Shown here in pieces: positions 1 to 12,563 of a DNA stretch of 64,000 bases. The position numbers and the translations under genes were made by a program. The stretch is from Paratinospora sagittata (taxonomy: Eukaryota > Streptophyta > Magnoliopsida > Ranunculales > Menispermaceae), in the NCBI GenBank assembly GCA_035771175.1, contig CM069593.1, positions 14,273,908-14,337,907 on the forward strand, given 5' to 3'. The notes beneath the pieces are model-generated. The model saw only the letters and a list, made by a program, of their open reading frames with translations. It had not been told where the DNA came from and ran no database searches. Positions within the stretch are counted from its first letter, which is position 1, and the number at the start of each line of letters is the position of its first letter.

Positions 1-742
1 TCATAACATCTCTACCTTTTTATTATTAATACATTGTTATCTTGTTTCTTCTCAAAAATAAAAAAAAAATAAAAAAAACACATCAGTTACGAAGGTAAAA
101 CTAAGTACTTATTAATTTGATTTTGCAAATGAAGGTACTTAGGAAAGAGTTGTAGAAAAAGTTGTTTGCATAAATTATTATAGTACCTCTTATATCACTA
201 AAAATATATATTTTTCATATTAAAAGTAGCAGTAAGGTTCAAGAAGTAGGTTTGGAGGAAGTGCAAAAAGTGAGTTTCTCAACTTTAGGTATTAGAATAG
301 TATAAATATGTGAAGTTGTAAGCTAATGGTGTGTCTCACCACAGGATGATCTTTGGATCCATGCAATGTGATCATCATCCATAAGTTCATACCATTCAAG
401 GCCACCTTAATTCTCAGATTTAAAATCAGACACTGACACCATAGAAACCAAACCACACCATATGTAAACCCTGCGGGGAGCTCGTTTTGGACATTCAAAC
501 ACGATGCACACTGGTGACTGAGATGAACACAGAACTTAAAAAAATGGAACTCATTGGATCACATGATTTTTACATGAAAAGATCTTGAGAAAGGAAGGGC
601 CATGAGGGAGATAATCCCTCTTCTCTACAAATTTCCCACCTTGCAACAGATGGGAATTTGAGAACCGACACATCAGCCTGATCCCAAAACAATCCAAAAA
701 ACAAGAGTTTGAGATTCAGATGCCAATCTTCTTCTCCAGTAA
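1..742. other. Intergenic, downstream of NEDD1
   Basis: AT-rich DNA 3' of the minus-strand NEDD1 gene. The part nearest 743 should hold its 3' UTR and poly(A) signals. The short ORF at 292-498 shows no recognisable domain and is not called. Confidence 0.6.
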
Positions 743-3700
743 TCATAGCATTTGGCGGAGCTGCTGGTTCTCTTTTCGAAGGGATTGCACTTCCTTCATC
801 AACTCATCCTGCTTTTCCAGGACAGAGTTCAGCAAGCTTGACATCTCCGTCTGCAGAATGATCCCACAAGTGTTAAGTAGTTTTAAAGCGTAGCAAACAA
901 AAGCTCGAGTTCACCTCATCCATACCTCATGTATATGAAATTGCCTTAATAGTTCAATATGAAGGTTTCTCATGTCGTCGTGCATAGACTTTTGGACAGA
1001 AGTTAGGGTTTCTTCAAGAGTGCGTTGGACCAGCTGAAGTGTGAAAGAGGAGGTTCCTTGTTGCGCATCTGACTGAACTGGGCCTCTGTGTGGTTGCGAT
1101 GTTCCACCCTGGTACAGAATTTCCATTAACTAATTGATACATTATAAGGAAACAGTAAATAATTCAGGCATAGATGCAAATAGAAGGAAAGAAATGAGCT
1201 AAAACTAAGCATCTGTTATCATACATTCATTGTTGGAAGAGTCCCCATTCCTGTGCTACTTGGCATGTCTGACCTCAACAATGAGCTACTAGTTTCAACT
1301 CCTGTTTTCTTTGCTTTTGGTGAACCTGATGCAAGAGCTGTTCCATCACTGAAGGCAGAGGCCGTACTTATTCTCTCAGCGTAGGTTGAATATCTGCGAG
1401 GGAGAGTCAGTGATGATGATAACAGAGACTCATGAGTACCCTGGCCTGTGATGCTTTTTGTTCCAAGTGAATTGGATATGGAACTAAATCGAACATTGTC
1501 AGTAAATCCTGCAAAGGTTTCTATATTAGATGAGAGGTCTTTTGTACGCACGTTTCCGTAGCTCAGACCAGCACTTGTAAGGGCACTCGTGCTCATCTGG
1601 CTTATAGAAGAGGATGAACTTTGTGAGCCAGAGATGGAACCGGATATGAGGCCCCCTGCTGCAAACATTCCAAAGCGTGATGGCAAAGTAACTTGCTGGC
1701 GGAGGTGGTCAAATTTATCAGACAAATTCTCACCACCCCAAGCTTCTGGAGGAGTGGGCAAAGAATCTTCACTTTTGGAGGATGCAGGAGGAGTAGCACC
1801 AAACTGTGCCAACGAAGTTGGAGGATCATCCTGCATGTGCAAGTGAGCGATGACTAAAAGTTAGGATGCAGTCAGAAAATAAAGCTAATTTTCTCAATGG
1901 AAGGAAGCAAACACAATCTCAAGGTTCCTAAGCACCAGCCAACCAAGCAGGAGGCCGAATAGCAGTAAGACGGATAACATGATACTTGTACTAAGAGAGT
2001 TAAATCTATATACTCTCATTGGGTATTAAAAAAAATGTTTCGATCTGGACCATACTGATACATCCTCTGTATGAATAAGTCTGAACCTATTTCACTTTAT
2101 GGGCCATATGTTGGAAGGGTCACAGCACTAAATTATCTGCCTGCGAGTTGCTTTTAGAGAAAAATGAGATACAACAGAAAGAAAAGTTTGCATGATGGGG
2201 TAAAAAACTTTCATAATCCTTTTGGAGTACCACCTATAGAATGCAATTTAATGATCCAAGGTCCATATTGATCATGGTCCATATTACAGCATAAAGAATT
2301 GAAGCTAGTGAGTTTTTCTGATAATAGGTTATGGCCACTAACAGGTACTGAAGGAGAAGAACATGAGCTTCTAGGTTTAAATAAACAATTATGCAAGAAT
2401 ATTTCAGTGGACTTAAAGCAGCAGAGAACCTGTCTGTAGCTCGAATTAGATTTCCAATCAAAAATTGGATGACTGCCACTCGCTTCCTCCGTGAAAGGGA
2501 ATTTTCGAATTGATGAAGGGAACAAGTGAGATGTAGGTTTCTTATCAATAGATAGATTGTCCTTCTTTGCATCATCATTATCATCCCACAGCTTATCTAG
2601 TGATGGTGTGATCGGCTGAACATCCACAAGGGGGGAAAACACTTCCATATCATCCTTGAAATTAGATGTACGAGGAGCATGTAACCTGGACAATGTTCGA
2701 CCTGTCCAAAGGTGATTCTTGTGTGGTGTTTCCTCCACTGTAGACGAGGACAATGCATTTAATATTGATCCACTGCTGGTTGTTGTAAGAGAAGATGAAT
2801 CAACTGATACACTGGAACGCCCAGGATTTCGAGAACCAGGCAATGATGAAGGAAGAGAAAGGCTTGATGACGTCACAGAAGGAAGTGGATCTGGCATAAG
2901 AATTGAATCTTCCCCAGCACCTCCCAAAAGGGCAGTCTCAGCAGTACAATTATTTTCATTCACAATAATAGGCTTCGATCTTTGCCAGCATAAACTTGTA
3001 ACAGCCTGATAAAACCAGAAATTTAATAGCACTAACAAAGAATTTTAAATGAAGAATAAGAAGAAAAAGAGGTTTCAAGGTTGTTGGAACAGATGGAAAA
3101 GTTGTCTAGAAATAATAAAAGCACAAGGAATAAAAATACAGGGAAAATGCATATATTAAGAGTTCTGATTTAAACAAATAACTGTGTACAATGACATACA
3201 TAAAACAAGGTGGTCACTGTAGAACAAATAATATAGGAGCCTCTCTAAATCTTATTTGGTAAACATAGGCATGTCCCGCTAACTTGTAGATTCAACTGTT
3301 GAAACGGAAGATTTTGATGAACTAGACAAGGATTCAACAGCCATAATGTAAAGACATATTTCCCAAATCTATTACTTTTCATGTCAAATTGTCCCTTCAA
3401 AATATTGTTCTACATCGTCTTCTTCTCACAGCAATTCTGCACACAAACCATCAACATCCCCCAGCCAATTGAATGGCAGTGTCTTAATATGTCCAGGGAA
3501 GAACTATAATTTCCCTAGTTGATACATTTGGACGCTGAGGTTAGAACAGAATTACACTCACTATTAAAAGTTAAAACTGAAATCCAATTGAGTTCTTAAT
3601 AACTCAAATTCACATATTAAGCTACAGGAGACATTCTTAAATTTATGTACAGCTTGATAGATATCTAGAGAAGATAAATTTACACAAATAATGTAACCTA

Positions 3701-4416
3701 TGCATCGATTTGACCCAGGCAAACACAATCCAATATAAAAATTTAGAATCTAGTCCAAATTGTAGAAGTTGGATAGCAAGAACAGAAAGACAGACAATTA
3801 TGAAAATAATTGTGTCCACCCACCCCTACCCTGAAAATAAAAAATGGCAACAAAAAAAGGGAAATATGGATCCCCAATATTACTCAAAAACACAAGAGCC
3901 CACAAGGAAATCTGCAGCAAGTTGCATCGAAATACATGCAAGAGAGTACATATGAGCAAGAAAATTAACATCCAATAAGATAGAAACAGAAATGTATTCT
4001 AAGGATAAGGAGTTCTAGAATGAGTATATAAGTCATCTAAGAACAAATGATTTAGAAAAAAGAAGAATTCCACCTCAGAGTTACTATAAGCACGAAGAGC
4101 AGTGATAGGCTGCGGCTTCCCACGAACATCATAGAATACTACTCGACCATTATTTGTTCCAGCAGCTAGGATCCATCCATCATCTCTAAATGCCAACGAA
4201 GAGAAAGGTGCTTCATATGGAATGCAAAATACAGGCTTTTTAGTCCCTGAATCCAAAGTGTATAACTTTTTGTCCAGACCCACACTAGCAATAATCTGTG
4301 AGAAAGAAAAAAGTAAGAATAAGGTATTGCCCTTTTTCTTTATAGGTTACAAAATTTTCTTAAAAGATTAAAGCTTCAAAGCAACACAATAAAAACGAGA
4401 AAAACATTTCCTGAAC

Positions 4417-4498
<82 letters not shown>

Positions 4499-5788
4499 TA
4501 ACTGTGTAAGACAAGACCTTGTCATTGGATGGTGAGAAGCTAACACCAGTTGTTGGTGCAGAATGTTGCTTCAACCAAGAAACCTACCAAAACAACATCA
4601 ACTGCATTAATATCATCCACAATAGATACCTCTCTATCAAAAGAAATAAAATATAGTACATAAACTCATCTTTTACAAAAATGAACATAAAATGACCAAC
4701 TAGAAATACACCAAAACTATTTGTCAACATTGTGTCTTGGGGCTCTACATAGCTCATTGGCATATCCAACTCCAAGTAATGTTTAAAAATATAGCCATTC
4801 CCTTTTTCCACATTTCATGAACGAGCAGAAACAAACCTTAGGATTGCTTCTTGTCGTATCCCATAGGTGAACGGATCCATCATCACCTGCTGTCACCAAA
4901 AGATGCCTGCTAATTCGAGAATAATCAAGCACTCTCAAAACCTGGTTTCAGAAATCAACAGTCACACAATCAAGTATTTTATAACCTAGATAATCTGCCG
5001 CAGGGAAAATTATGTAGGTATATACAGATCATATGCCATAAGCACCCAAGTAGGAACCAACCAAACAACCTGATCATTTGGGTCTTTCAGTTCAGTAGCC
5101 CTAGTTCCCGAAGCAAGATAATGAAGAATAAGATCCCCCCTTAGACTGATAGAAGCCAAATGTTCATCTTTGCAATTGTACATTGCACCTGTAATTGTAT
5201 CCGAATGACCCTTCAGCCATTTGATACACCGCTTTCTCTGCAAATCCCAAATTCTCACAACTTGACCAGTGCCTCCAGAGCAAAGATACCTAGAACCCTT
5301 ATTGCTGAAGCTGATTGCCAATATAGATTCCTAAATTGCACAAAAACCTCCAAAAAATTACAAACAAAACAACAAGCCTAATCAACTTTTACTCCTAAAA
5401 ATCTAAACTTTTTGCCAGAAATCGAACCTCGATACCGTCTCCACAGTCGAGGCCGGATATCGGAACGGTTCCCAAACTCTGCCCATTTTTCCTCCACAAT
5501 GTAATCTTCTTGTCGTCCCCGCCGCTTGCAACTACTAAATCTGCAGCGTTTGGAGACAAAATTGAGTAATAAGAGATTAAGAATTGTGAAATGATGAACC
5601 CTAAAATGAGTATCGTAACACTTACTGGTGTGATTCCACTTCACTGCGTTCACTTGAAAGCCCGGAGAAGGCGAGTAGCTCAATGTGCACGGATCTCGAT
5701 CCGACTCCACGGAGACGTCGAAAAGCTTGACCGTGTCTCCTCCGCAGGCCGCTAAGACGGCCATCGATGGATCTGTAAAGCTTATCAT
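743..5788 (-). CDS. NEDD1: NEDD1/GCP-WD-like WD40 protein (gamma-tubulin complex targeting factor)
   Basis: Plant NEDD1 recruits the gamma-tubulin ring complex to microtubules for spindle and phragmoplast nucleation (established for the family). Ten coding exons were read on the minus strand: 5788-5626, 5540-5428, 5330-5070, 4941-4837, 4583-4518, 4295-4074, 3005-2430, 1830-1225, 1108-926 and 850-743. They sum to 2403 nt, in frame, giving about 800 aa. The N-terminal half carries WD40 blades (for example [41 protein letters not shown]). A Ser-rich linker follows with the plant NEDD1 motif TPPEAWGG. The C-terminal about 95 residues are helical, with a leucine-rich end ([16 protein letters not shown]), where gamma-tubulin binding maps in the family. 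The start [18 protein letters not shown] fits the usual N-terminus; a second Met lies 8 residues in. Introns hold a long (TA)n tract. A (GA)n tract lies just upstream. I recognise the family with high confidence; exact splice sites are by eye. Confidence 0.93.
4418..4495. repeat. poly(A)/(TA)n microsatellite in NEDD1 intron
   Basis: A run of about 20 A is followed by about 29 uninterrupted AT dinucleotides inside the intron between NEDD1 exons 5 and 6. This is likely a length-variable locus. Confidence 0.95.
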
Positions 5789-7099
5789 CGCTGTTTCTGA
5801 GAGACCTTTTTACGGCTCGTTTTGCTCAGTAATCTGTATTATACTGGATAAAACAGAGAATCATGAAATCATCCAATAAGGAATTTCGCATTAGTGCGGA
5901 GATTATCAGGAGATGAAATCGAATGCCCTAAATGAAGAAATTGGATTGAATGCGTGAACCCTACCAGCAAGAGAGAGAGAGAGAGAGAGAGAGAAGAGAC
6001 GAATTTGGACCAATTTTGAACTTCATGAGCCGATAGACAAAACGGAAATTCCAAAAAAAGAAAAAAAAGAAAAAAAAAAAGAGAAAATAATAGAAATCCA
6101 AAATCTATTACATGTTCTAATACATACGTATAATTATACGTATAATTAAAATTAATTTCTTTATAAAAGATATAAATATTGGTGATGCATTTTTTTTTCT
6201 TTTGAAAAAAAAGAAGGGAAAAAATATAAAAACATAATGATGAAAAAGAATAAAAAAAAAGATATTGAATATAAACTAGACTTAAAAAGGGAAGAAGTGG
6301 AGGGAAGCAGACAATTTTAATTATTGTATTAATGATGTATTCTTGGTAGGTCCAGTTCAAAAACTAAACAACTTAGAAATACAAAATGTTGAATCGTTGA
6401 TCAGTAAAATATGTGCATAATTCAAGTATAAAGTACTCCTTTCAGATACAAGTAGAGAAAAAATCAGTGTTCCCTCATTAGGTATATAAGTTCTCCTATG
6501 ATGAATTGTTGATTAGTGAAATAGGTGTATAATATAAGTGTAAAGTACACTCGTTAGGGACAAAGCCCCAATGACAGAAGAGAGCGGTGTTTTCTTCATG
6601 ATGCAAGAGATTTTTTTTTAGATAAGGTCGCATGAGTCAAACTTTATCCGAACGGGTAATGAATATGAATTTTAAGGCTTCACCATTTTTTTTTTTGTAA
6701 TTAGTTTTTAAAAATAATAACATAATTAAAAAAGATTAATTTTGGAACTTAGGCTTGAGGTACTAATTACCCTTTTATGTACATGTAATTAAATATGCAT
6801 TGTCACGCTGTTGTGCTCAAGAGCCCAGTCCAAGAAAGCGGTCTTGGGCTTCCCACCTTCTAAATTTTACTAATTGGGCTCAAATGAAGACTAAAAGCCA
6901 AGCTAGCAAGAGCACCGTGGTACGGACCAAAACCGTGTGAATTGCAAGTCTCAGGTACCGGCCGGAGACACCGGAGGAGACGCCTTAGGGCAGAGCTTCT
7001 AATTTCATTTATTACCGGCCGGAAAACTGCCCGTCAGAGCATTTTATACTCGGCCGGCGAACTCTTCTTCCAAGATCTCCTCGTCGTTCGTAGTCGACG
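5789..7099. other. Divergent intergenic region between NEDD1 and the coiled-coil gene
   Basis: About 1.3 kb separates the start codons of two divergently transcribed genes, so promoters of both should lie here. It holds the (GA)n tract at 5970-5994, an AT-rich stretch, and a degenerate direct repeat of about 50 bp (near 6396-6445 and 6508-6560, both with a TAAAGTAC core). A GC-richer part from about 6900 leads into the coiled-coil gene's start. No TATA box could be assigned with confidence. Confidence 0.6.
5970..5994. repeat. (GA)n microsatellite upstream of NEDD1
   Basis: Twelve GA units lie about 180 bp upstream of the NEDD1 start. On the gene's own strand this reads (CT)n, a common feature of plant 5' UTRs and core promoters. 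Confidence 0.9.
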
Positions 7100-10000
7100 A
7101 TGGAGGCACGACACGCATCTCTTGGTCGACGAACGGTACTGATCTCATCGTCGCCGCCACCAACACCGCCGCCGCCGCTTCCTTAATTTTTTTTTTTTAA
7201 TGATTAATGCTTTGTTTTTTGGTTAATCTTTTTTTCCCTTTTTTTTGTGTGTGTAATTGCTAGTTGGAGGAAATCCGGCACAAGAGAGCAGCAGAAAGAT
7301 TGAGCAAAGCTTCTTCGGTGTCGGATCTCCAGGCCTCGGTTCCTTCAGGTTTGTCCTTTTTTTTTTTTCCTATCTTTTTTTAAAGAAAATAATGTTAATT
7401 TTTTAAGTATTACGTCTCGATTCTTATAGTTTTGATCTTATTGATTGATCGGTATGGTTTTGTACAGTAGGAATGATTAAATCGGAAAGTGGAAATCGAC
7501 TTACCGAGGTGCGATTGCTTGCTTAGGTTTAATTCATGAATGTAATCAGTGAATCGTATTGTTGTTATTGATTTTGAAGCAAGTCAGAATGATGCATTTT
7601 TATGGAACTTTAATTTCAGGGGATAAATTCGGAAATTAGGAAATTGAATTTTGATCAATTGCGTGAAATCCTTACATATTTTGTCTGAAATCCTGAGTTT
7701 TTCGTGGCATATAATTTGTTTTTGGAACTGTCTCAGATGGATGTTAATGGTTTGGTGTCTCAAATAAAAGAGCTTGAGCGTAAGAACACGGTGTTAGAAG
7801 ATGAAAACAAAAATTTAGCATGGAAGGTATGTTTTTCAGCTAAAAGATGTTTTTTGTTTAAGAGTTGGGACTGATAGAAGCTGTGGGTATTGTTTTACTT
7901 TCAGCTTCAGTTGATGGAAGCCGAGAACGATACATTGCAGAAGCGTCTAAATGATCTGGTAAATGCCACTGATCCTCTCTTTATTACTACTATTTTTATT
8001 TCAAACGTCAGGCAATTGTGTGTTGCTTGCACTTGTCACAGACTCGCTGGCATACAATTGAATGGAACTTGTGATCAGATGATCTGGTGCCCTACATGGT
8101 AAATGTTAGGAGGATAGTAGCCAAATAAGGATGGCTTTCAGATTTTGTGGAAGTTGCAGGAACTTTCCTGAATGAAATTCATTAAATCATTGATTTCGTC
8201 CCCCTTTCCAATTCTCTATGTCCTATTCTTGGTAGACATGGTGTATTTGGAATTTGCAAGAAGAAACTGTTGGATCAAGGGTTACATTTTCATCTTTCAA
8301 AAAATAAAAAAAAATAAAAAATCTAATAGGTTAATTTTCTCATGCTTACGTGCATATAAGTCAAAATCACGCTTGCATGTGTCAGTTTTCCATATCTTTG
8401 TTCCTTGAACTTTTCAAATCGCAGGAACAAAACAGTTTGCCCTTGCTAAGAAAAGCTCTTAGGGATGCTGCAATGGAAAAAGATGCTGCAGTTACTGCAC
8501 GGGTACGAACATCCCATTGTCTTGGTTATAGTCGTTTACAATTTGTCTCACTTGCTCTTTTTTGTGCTTTATCACCAAACTCTGATGTTTTAGTATAGGA
8601 GGATATGTCGGCCCAACTGCGAATGGTTAAGAAACGTTTGAAGGAGGCTGAAGAAGAACAATACAAAGTATGCGAGCTACTTCTCTCTTTTAGTTTCTAA
8701 AAGAAGGTGTATAGGTTTCCTTGTTCTAATGTGTTTTCCTGCAAAAGACTGAGGAACAAGCAGAAGCCATGAGAGCAGAATTAAATTCCCTACAGCAACA
8801 AGCAATGAGTGGTTATCCTTCCATGGGTAACTCACCTGATCATTTGAAAGCCTGGGAAAAGGAAATAGCTGATTTGAAATCTGAATTACAGGTCTGATTT
8901 TTTTACTGGCATTTCCTTATTGTACTCTTGCAAGACTTCTACTTTTGTGTTTCTCATATTTGTCACAACCATAGCAAGAGTCTATGCTGAGGGAGAAGGA
9001 CAGACAGAGATTAGCGGAGGAACAAGTTCGAATTTCTGCTCTTGTGGCTGAAAATCAAACGCTAGAAGAAAGGATTGCAGATTTATCAAAAAAGGCTTCA
9101 GGTAGCTTTCTTACCTCTTCTATGCAGGGTTTGAAAATTTTCTCATTCAGCAGCAGTTTTTGAATTATTTAACTCTGATGCAATTTGGTTTTTTGTGATT
9201 CTGAATCCCCAGAAGACACTACTGACAAGCGATTCGCAACAGTAAGTAGCCATTATCCTAAGTTTTAAATTTTTTTTGAGACATTTAATGATAGTTCTGG
9301 TCTCTCTATGATGCTTGATGACTTTGTTTTCCTGAGGAATACTCAGTACCTGTAAAATAGGATGCTCATGGTTGGGAGAGATTTGGTTTTGGGTGCCAAG
9401 TTCAATTGACACACATAGGATGCTGTCATGCTGTGGCAAGACAGGCCCAATTCAGCCTGATAAATAGTTCAAACCTGAACTATCACAGACTGGATTGGAT
9501 CAGTTTGGTTGGGAAAATTTTGGATGTGAGACATGATGGAGGAGAGAGAGATAAGGGGGGGTGGAGGACTTGATAAGTTGCTATGATCACTTCTTTTTGT
9601 TCCTTCTGATGTTTTCTTCGAGATATTTGATCATGGGATAAGAGATTTATTTGTTCTTTAGATATTTGATTTAGGAAAGGCATGGCAAAGATGCATCCGG
9701 TACACATTCAGAGAGTCACACTTGCTTTTCCTGATATTTTGCAGCAAGAAAAGGAAAAACTTGAAAAACAGTTGCATGATATGGCAGTCATGATTGAAAG
9801 ACTGGAAAGTAGTCGCCAAAAGCTTTTGGTTGAGGTACTACTTATGCTTACTTGGGTATATTATGCATATGAAATGTATTCTTTGGGAATTAACCTCATG
9901 TTTCTTTGAAATCTTGGTGGCAGATTGATTCGCAGTCTTCGGAGATAGAGAATCTTTTTGAGGAAAACTCCAACCTCTTAGCCTCATATAAAGATGCAAC

Positions 10001-11720
10001 AGAAGTTGCGCTACGATGGGAGAACCAGGTATACCTCTAGACTTGAAGTTCTGATGCCGAAATGTTGCTTGTGAGTTGTGATTGAATATATGCTTTTATT
10101 TTCATGCTAAATATAGGCTGTTTGTTATTTGTTCATGCGTATATGTTGCCTTTATCCTTTATGGAAATTTTGCAATTTTCATCAGCTTTGTGTTTTGCTT
10201 AGAGTTATGAAGAAATTTCAATTATGTTACAAAGTATTTTGTTTGTCAAAGTGGCTCATCTGAGTTGGTGGTGTCATAATATTTCAATTATGTTCTACCT
10301 AACAAATGAAACGTGCAGGTTAATGACTGTCTTAAGAAGAATGAAGAGCTTCGCAGTTTACTGGAAAAGTTTAGAACTGAGCAGGCTAATATGCTTTGTG
10401 CTAATGATGAGTTTCAATCAGGTCTTTCAGAAGATAGGAAAGATAGTGGAAACAAGTCAAGTGCCAAGGAACATACGGCTGAAATTTTCTTGCTCAAGGT
10501 CAGTTCTGGATGAAGATAGGAAAGTTTGTTATCCTTCTTTTTTCTTTTAACATATTATGAAATATATATTTTCTGAGGGGAATATGAGATTGGGGTGGCA
10601 GAAATGGGCATTCTTATCATGAGAACCTGTAGACATAGGTTTGCCCTTTCCCTCACGTTATTGTCTTGAATATGATATGCAAAGTCTTCAACTCCCCAAA
10701 CCCCCCTCCCCTCCCCCGGCAACAACCACCTTTTCATGTTTTCCCATTTAAGTAAGTTGTGTCCATATATACTTGAATCTCTCCAGGTGTGTCTTGCAAT
10801 GTCCACTGTTACTGACCCTGGATTTCCAGTTTCTGACAAATTAAATGGTTCTGTCAGCCATGTGGTGAAGTTGCTATATATGGGTTACTATTTCCCTTCT
10901 TTATTGATGTCCAAGAACATAACAGAAAGAGATTTTCTCCCATTGACAATGTCCCTAGTAATACAGGGACTCAAAACAGCTGTAGTATCGATCATTTATG
11001 CCTTCACATGATTTTCATATGAAAACAACACAGGTCAAATGATGGAACCTTTTCAGTCTTTAGAAGTGTGCCGCATATGGGATTCAGGACTCATGGTTGT
11101 ATTACCAATACAAAACTATCTCATCTATTGCATTATCTTTTGTGGTAAAAACGATAATCCCGTTGGAGGAAAAAGCTGGATTAAAATGGTTGCGGTGATG
11201 AAGTTTTGCTATGTTTTTTGGATTTCTGTTATGTTATAAGCCGGGTTTAGAATCACGTCCTGTTTTTCGTAACAGGACAGTGGTCCTGACTCCTTCCTAT
11301 TGCTAGCATACTGTTTCTTGAGAACATGAACATTTATTAATATTATTTTCTTTTAATTAGCAACTTTTATCCACTAGGCTTATGTTTGAGTTTCTTTTCA
11401 GGGGCAACTTGCAAAAGAACAGATCAGAGCAGAGGAACTTTCTGCAGAGATTATGAAGCTTTCCGCTCAACTCCAGCACACTGTTCAAACCTACGATGGC
11501 CTTGCACGCCTGTAATATTTTCTCTAAGCTGTTTTCTTCTCTATTTTTCTATAGCTAGTTAGGTGAAACATTGTTGAATATTCACACGAGAACTTGAAGA
11601 TTTACTCACTTCTCTGTTTTATGTTTAATATGTGAACGTTGCAGCTACAAACCTGTACTTCGGAACGTTGAGAGCAGCCTCATGAAAATGAAGCAAGATG
11701 GTTCTGTAGCCGTCCAGTGA
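7100..11720 (+). CDS. Plant coiled-coil protein of unknown function
   Basis: Fifteen exons were read: 7100-7135, 7264-7348, 7468-7508, 7737-7826, 7905-7958, 8425-8502, 8599-8667, 8748-8891, 8975-9101, 9213-9241, 9745-9834, 9924-10028, 10319-10498, 11402-11511 and 11645-11720. They total 1314 nt and encode about 437 aa. After a basic N-terminus ([20 protein letters not shown]) nearly the whole protein is heptad-rich, charged coiled coil (for example [40 protein letters not shown]). It has no signal peptide, membrane segment or catalytic motif. The N-terminal block looks like an uncharacterised Arabidopsis coiled-coil protein I recall as At1g24560, but I cannot verify that. A structural or tethering role is inference only. 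All introns are GT-AG and every junction keeps frame, so the gene model is sound even though the function is unknown. Confidence 0.85.
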
Positions 11721-12563
11721 ATGCTAAGATATTGAACTGCCTCCGGAGGTTAGTTGGGTCGTGACATTCTTTTTCATATTTTGTAATTTTTACCGTCCAA
11801 TTCGTTATTAGCTTTAATGTTTTCACCATTGTTAATTTGTTACAATTGTAAAGTAAAAGTTTCAATGGAGATGTTTTTTCTTTCTTAACTATGACTTCAA
11901 TAAATTGTTTGAGAGCAATCTGTAAGTAGAGTTTCAGAATTCAACGCATCTGAAATGACCTCGAATCTTTCTGCCAAGTTGTGGCCACTGGTCACAAGAC
12001 TAAGTAAAAATTAAAACCTTTAATTATTTTTATTTTTCTTTAGAAAATCAAAGCCTTTAGCCCTTTACGGGTTTTATTATTATTATGCTGTGGTGGGATT
12101 TGATCAGATTTTATTTCTGATTTGTCTCTCTCAACGCCCAATTTTCTTTTTTTGTCGGTTTTGTTTTGTAACCCATCAGTCTAATGGGGAACAACTTTCT
12201 CTACTCCATTGGGTGATCCAGTTTGTACATTGTAGATCAGTCGTTATTTCACGTTGAATTCCAACGTTTTGACAGAGACCGGCACGCAAGTCTGTTTTTA
12301 TCTTCCAAGATCCAAGAAGTAATTAATGAGTCTTCTTATGCAAAGCAAGAAAAATTAAATAGTGGGAACTGTAAAAATGCTCACTATTTCACCTCCTGGT
12401 TCACCAAAAACATTGCTGCAAGTGTGAAACCTCAAAACCAGGAAGACCAGTAGAAAGTTTTCTAATGGATTTTAGGATCTTTCTTCTCTTATTAAATCCT
12501 CATATTACCACCACCAACAACAGAGCCCAAGAACAAGTTACCACTTTTTTTGCCTTCTCCTCC
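11721..12563. other. Intergenic: coiled-coil 3' UTR and receptor-kinase promoter
   Basis: It contains the 3' UTR of the upstream gene and the 5' region of the receptor kinase. An in-frame ATG at 12465 would extend the kinase by 33 residues. Nothing else is recognised; the ORF at 12223-12453 has no domain. Confidence 0.6.

Noticed and set aside
1589..1846. Plus-strand ORF inside NEDD1
   Set aside because: Shadow of the long NEDD1 exon 1830-1225 on the opposite strand.
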